From positions 1 through 6,332 of the forward strand of contig WJJA01000398.1 in assembly GCA_014729955.1 (NCBI GenBank): a stretch of 6,332 nt of DNA, written 5' to 3'. Position 1 is the stretch's first letter. Each line of letters begins with the position of its first letter. The translations under genes were made by a program, and so were the position numbers. Below are positions 5,543-6,332 of the stretch, piece after piece. The notes below the pieces were generated by a model. The model made no database searches. It was not told where the DNA came from and saw nothing but the letters and a program-made list of their open reading frames with translations. Origin of the DNA: a bacterium (GTDB taxonomy: Bacteria > Electryoneota > Electryoneia > Electryoneales > Electryoneaceae).

Positions 5543-6184
5543 ATGGACGAACGAACCATACCACTGTTTCCCTTGCCAAGCGTTCTTTTTCCAAAGATGC
5601 TCCTGCCTTTGCACATCTTTGAAGAGCGCTACAAGGAGATGATCGACCGTTGCCTTACGGACCGAGGTGAGTTTGGGATTCTCGCCAACGACGACCTCGA
5701 ATCCGGATCGGTCGGTTGTACGGCTCTGGTACACCGCGTGATTCGACGGTATGATGACGGGCGTATGGATCTGTTGGCGGTCGGAAAGAACCGCTTTCGC
5801 CTGCTGGAAGTTATGGAGGAGAGACCGTACCTGGAAGGACGGGTGGAATACTTCGAGGATCTGCCGGACGCCGGGGTGACACGGGCACGGATCGAACGCA
5901 TGCTTCGCCTCTACCGTTCGTTTATCTCCCGTCTCGGGCTGGAGCAGCAGCAAAAACGTGACCTCGATGAAATCGTATCGGACATCGAAATCGAACGGGA
6001 TCTTTCCTACGTCATCGGCCAGACCATCGGTCTGGACGCCGAGGCGCAACGACGACTTCTTGCACAAACCGACCCCGCCGGGCGTGTCCTATACCTTCTG
6101 AACGAGCTTCGCAGGCAGGACCAGGTGCACGACCTGGCAAGACAGTTGTTTGAGAAAGAGGATTTTGACCCGCAGGTGAATTAA
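5543..6184 (+). CDS. LON substrate-binding-domain protein
   Basis: This 213-residue protein consists of the N-terminal substrate-binding domain of Lon protease without the AAA+ or protease domains. Such stand-alone forms are common in bacteria and are presumed to bind peptides or proteins; their role is unsettled. The family opening is clear: IPLFPLPSVLFPKMLLPLHIFEERYKEM (5-32), followed by GEFGILAND (42-50), GCTALVHRVIRRYDDGRMDLLAVGKNRFRLLEV (58-90) and a helical C-terminal half. The frame is open upstream to 5414, but the ATG at 5543 is preferred: GGAGGG (5531-5536) sits 6 nt before it and the conserved domain begins at once. It is transcribed away from the glycan operon. No adjacent partner gene is visible on the plus strand. 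Confidence 0.93.
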   Translation: MDERTIPLFPLPSVLFPKMLLPLHIFEERYKEMIDRCLTDRGEFGILANDDLESGSVGCTALVHRVIRRYDDGRMDLLAVGKNRFRLLEVMEERPYLEGRVEYFEDLPDAGVTRARIERMLRLYRSFISRLGLEQQQKRDLDEIVSDIEIERDLSYVIGQTIGLDAEAQRRLLAQTDPAGRVLYLLNELRRQDQVHDLARQLFEKEDFDPQVN

Positions 6185-6332
6185 CCAACCCGTTGGATAT
6201 CCTTCAAAACATTCCTTTCACTACCGGGACCGCAAACAGGTCACTCTCATTCAGAACCACTGTTCGCACTGCTTTCAACGTGACGGTTGAGGGAGCGGTT
6301 TCCGGTTGTTACAAATCGGCACACATCCAGTC
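6185..6332. other. Region after the LON-domain gene, no gene seen
   Basis: This 148-bp end piece contains a CCAAC-CC-GTTGG palindrome right after the stop (6185-6196). It also holds a possible 8-pair RNA stem including G.U pairs (6272-6279 with 6286-6293, six-base loop). The stem is not followed by a proper U-run, so termination here is only a possibility. No reading frame with a ribosome binding site is visible on either strand. Confidence 0.4.

Noticed and set aside
6185..6196. CCAAC-CC-GTTGG palindrome as a terminator
   Set aside because: The loop would be only two bases and no T-run follows, so it is not a credible intrinsic terminator.

Overview
The window looks like chromosomal DNA from a GC-rich Gram-negative bacterium. 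Two genes point to an outer membrane: a TonB/TolA-type periplasm-spanning protein and a WecA-type polyprenyl-phosphate sugar-1-phosphate transferase. The gene set would fit a deltaproteobacterium (Desulfobacterota/Desulfuromonadia-like). That placement is an inference from style and gene content, not from any marker gene. There is no rRNA, tRNA, insertion sequence, CRISPR array or phage gene in view.

Layout from right to left on the minus strand: a WbqC-family gene (4485-5171), a PIG-L/LmbE-type deacetylase (3832-4488) and a WecA/MraY-type membrane transferase (2491-3807) form a tight run. The first two overlap by ATGA and the third follows after 24 nt. Together they look like the start of a surface-glycan pathway, with a lipid-linked first sugar, an N-deacetylation step and a WbqC protein of unsettled chemistry. 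Further left is a 60-codon charged, proline-rich gene (2128-2310) with its own good promoter and a hairpin-rich leader. It is followed by a TonB/TolA-type gene (1253-2020), and then by a MoxR-family AAA+ ATPase (1-986) with its own promoter; the MoxR C-terminus lies outside the window.

On the plus strand, 5543-6184 encodes a stand-alone LON substrate-binding-domain protein, divergent from the glycan operon. The 371-bp divergent spacer (5172-5542) is the most signal-rich non-coding piece. It has an AT-rich core, a CRP-like palindrome, a perfect 11-bp inverted repeat whose arms lie 67 bp apart, and candidate promoters in both directions.

I see no clear evidence of a new defence or mobile system. 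The items most worth a second look are the structured leader and small gene ahead of the TonB-like gene, and the inverted-repeat/CRP-like arrangement between the divergent transcripts. All promoters and hairpins were found by eye.
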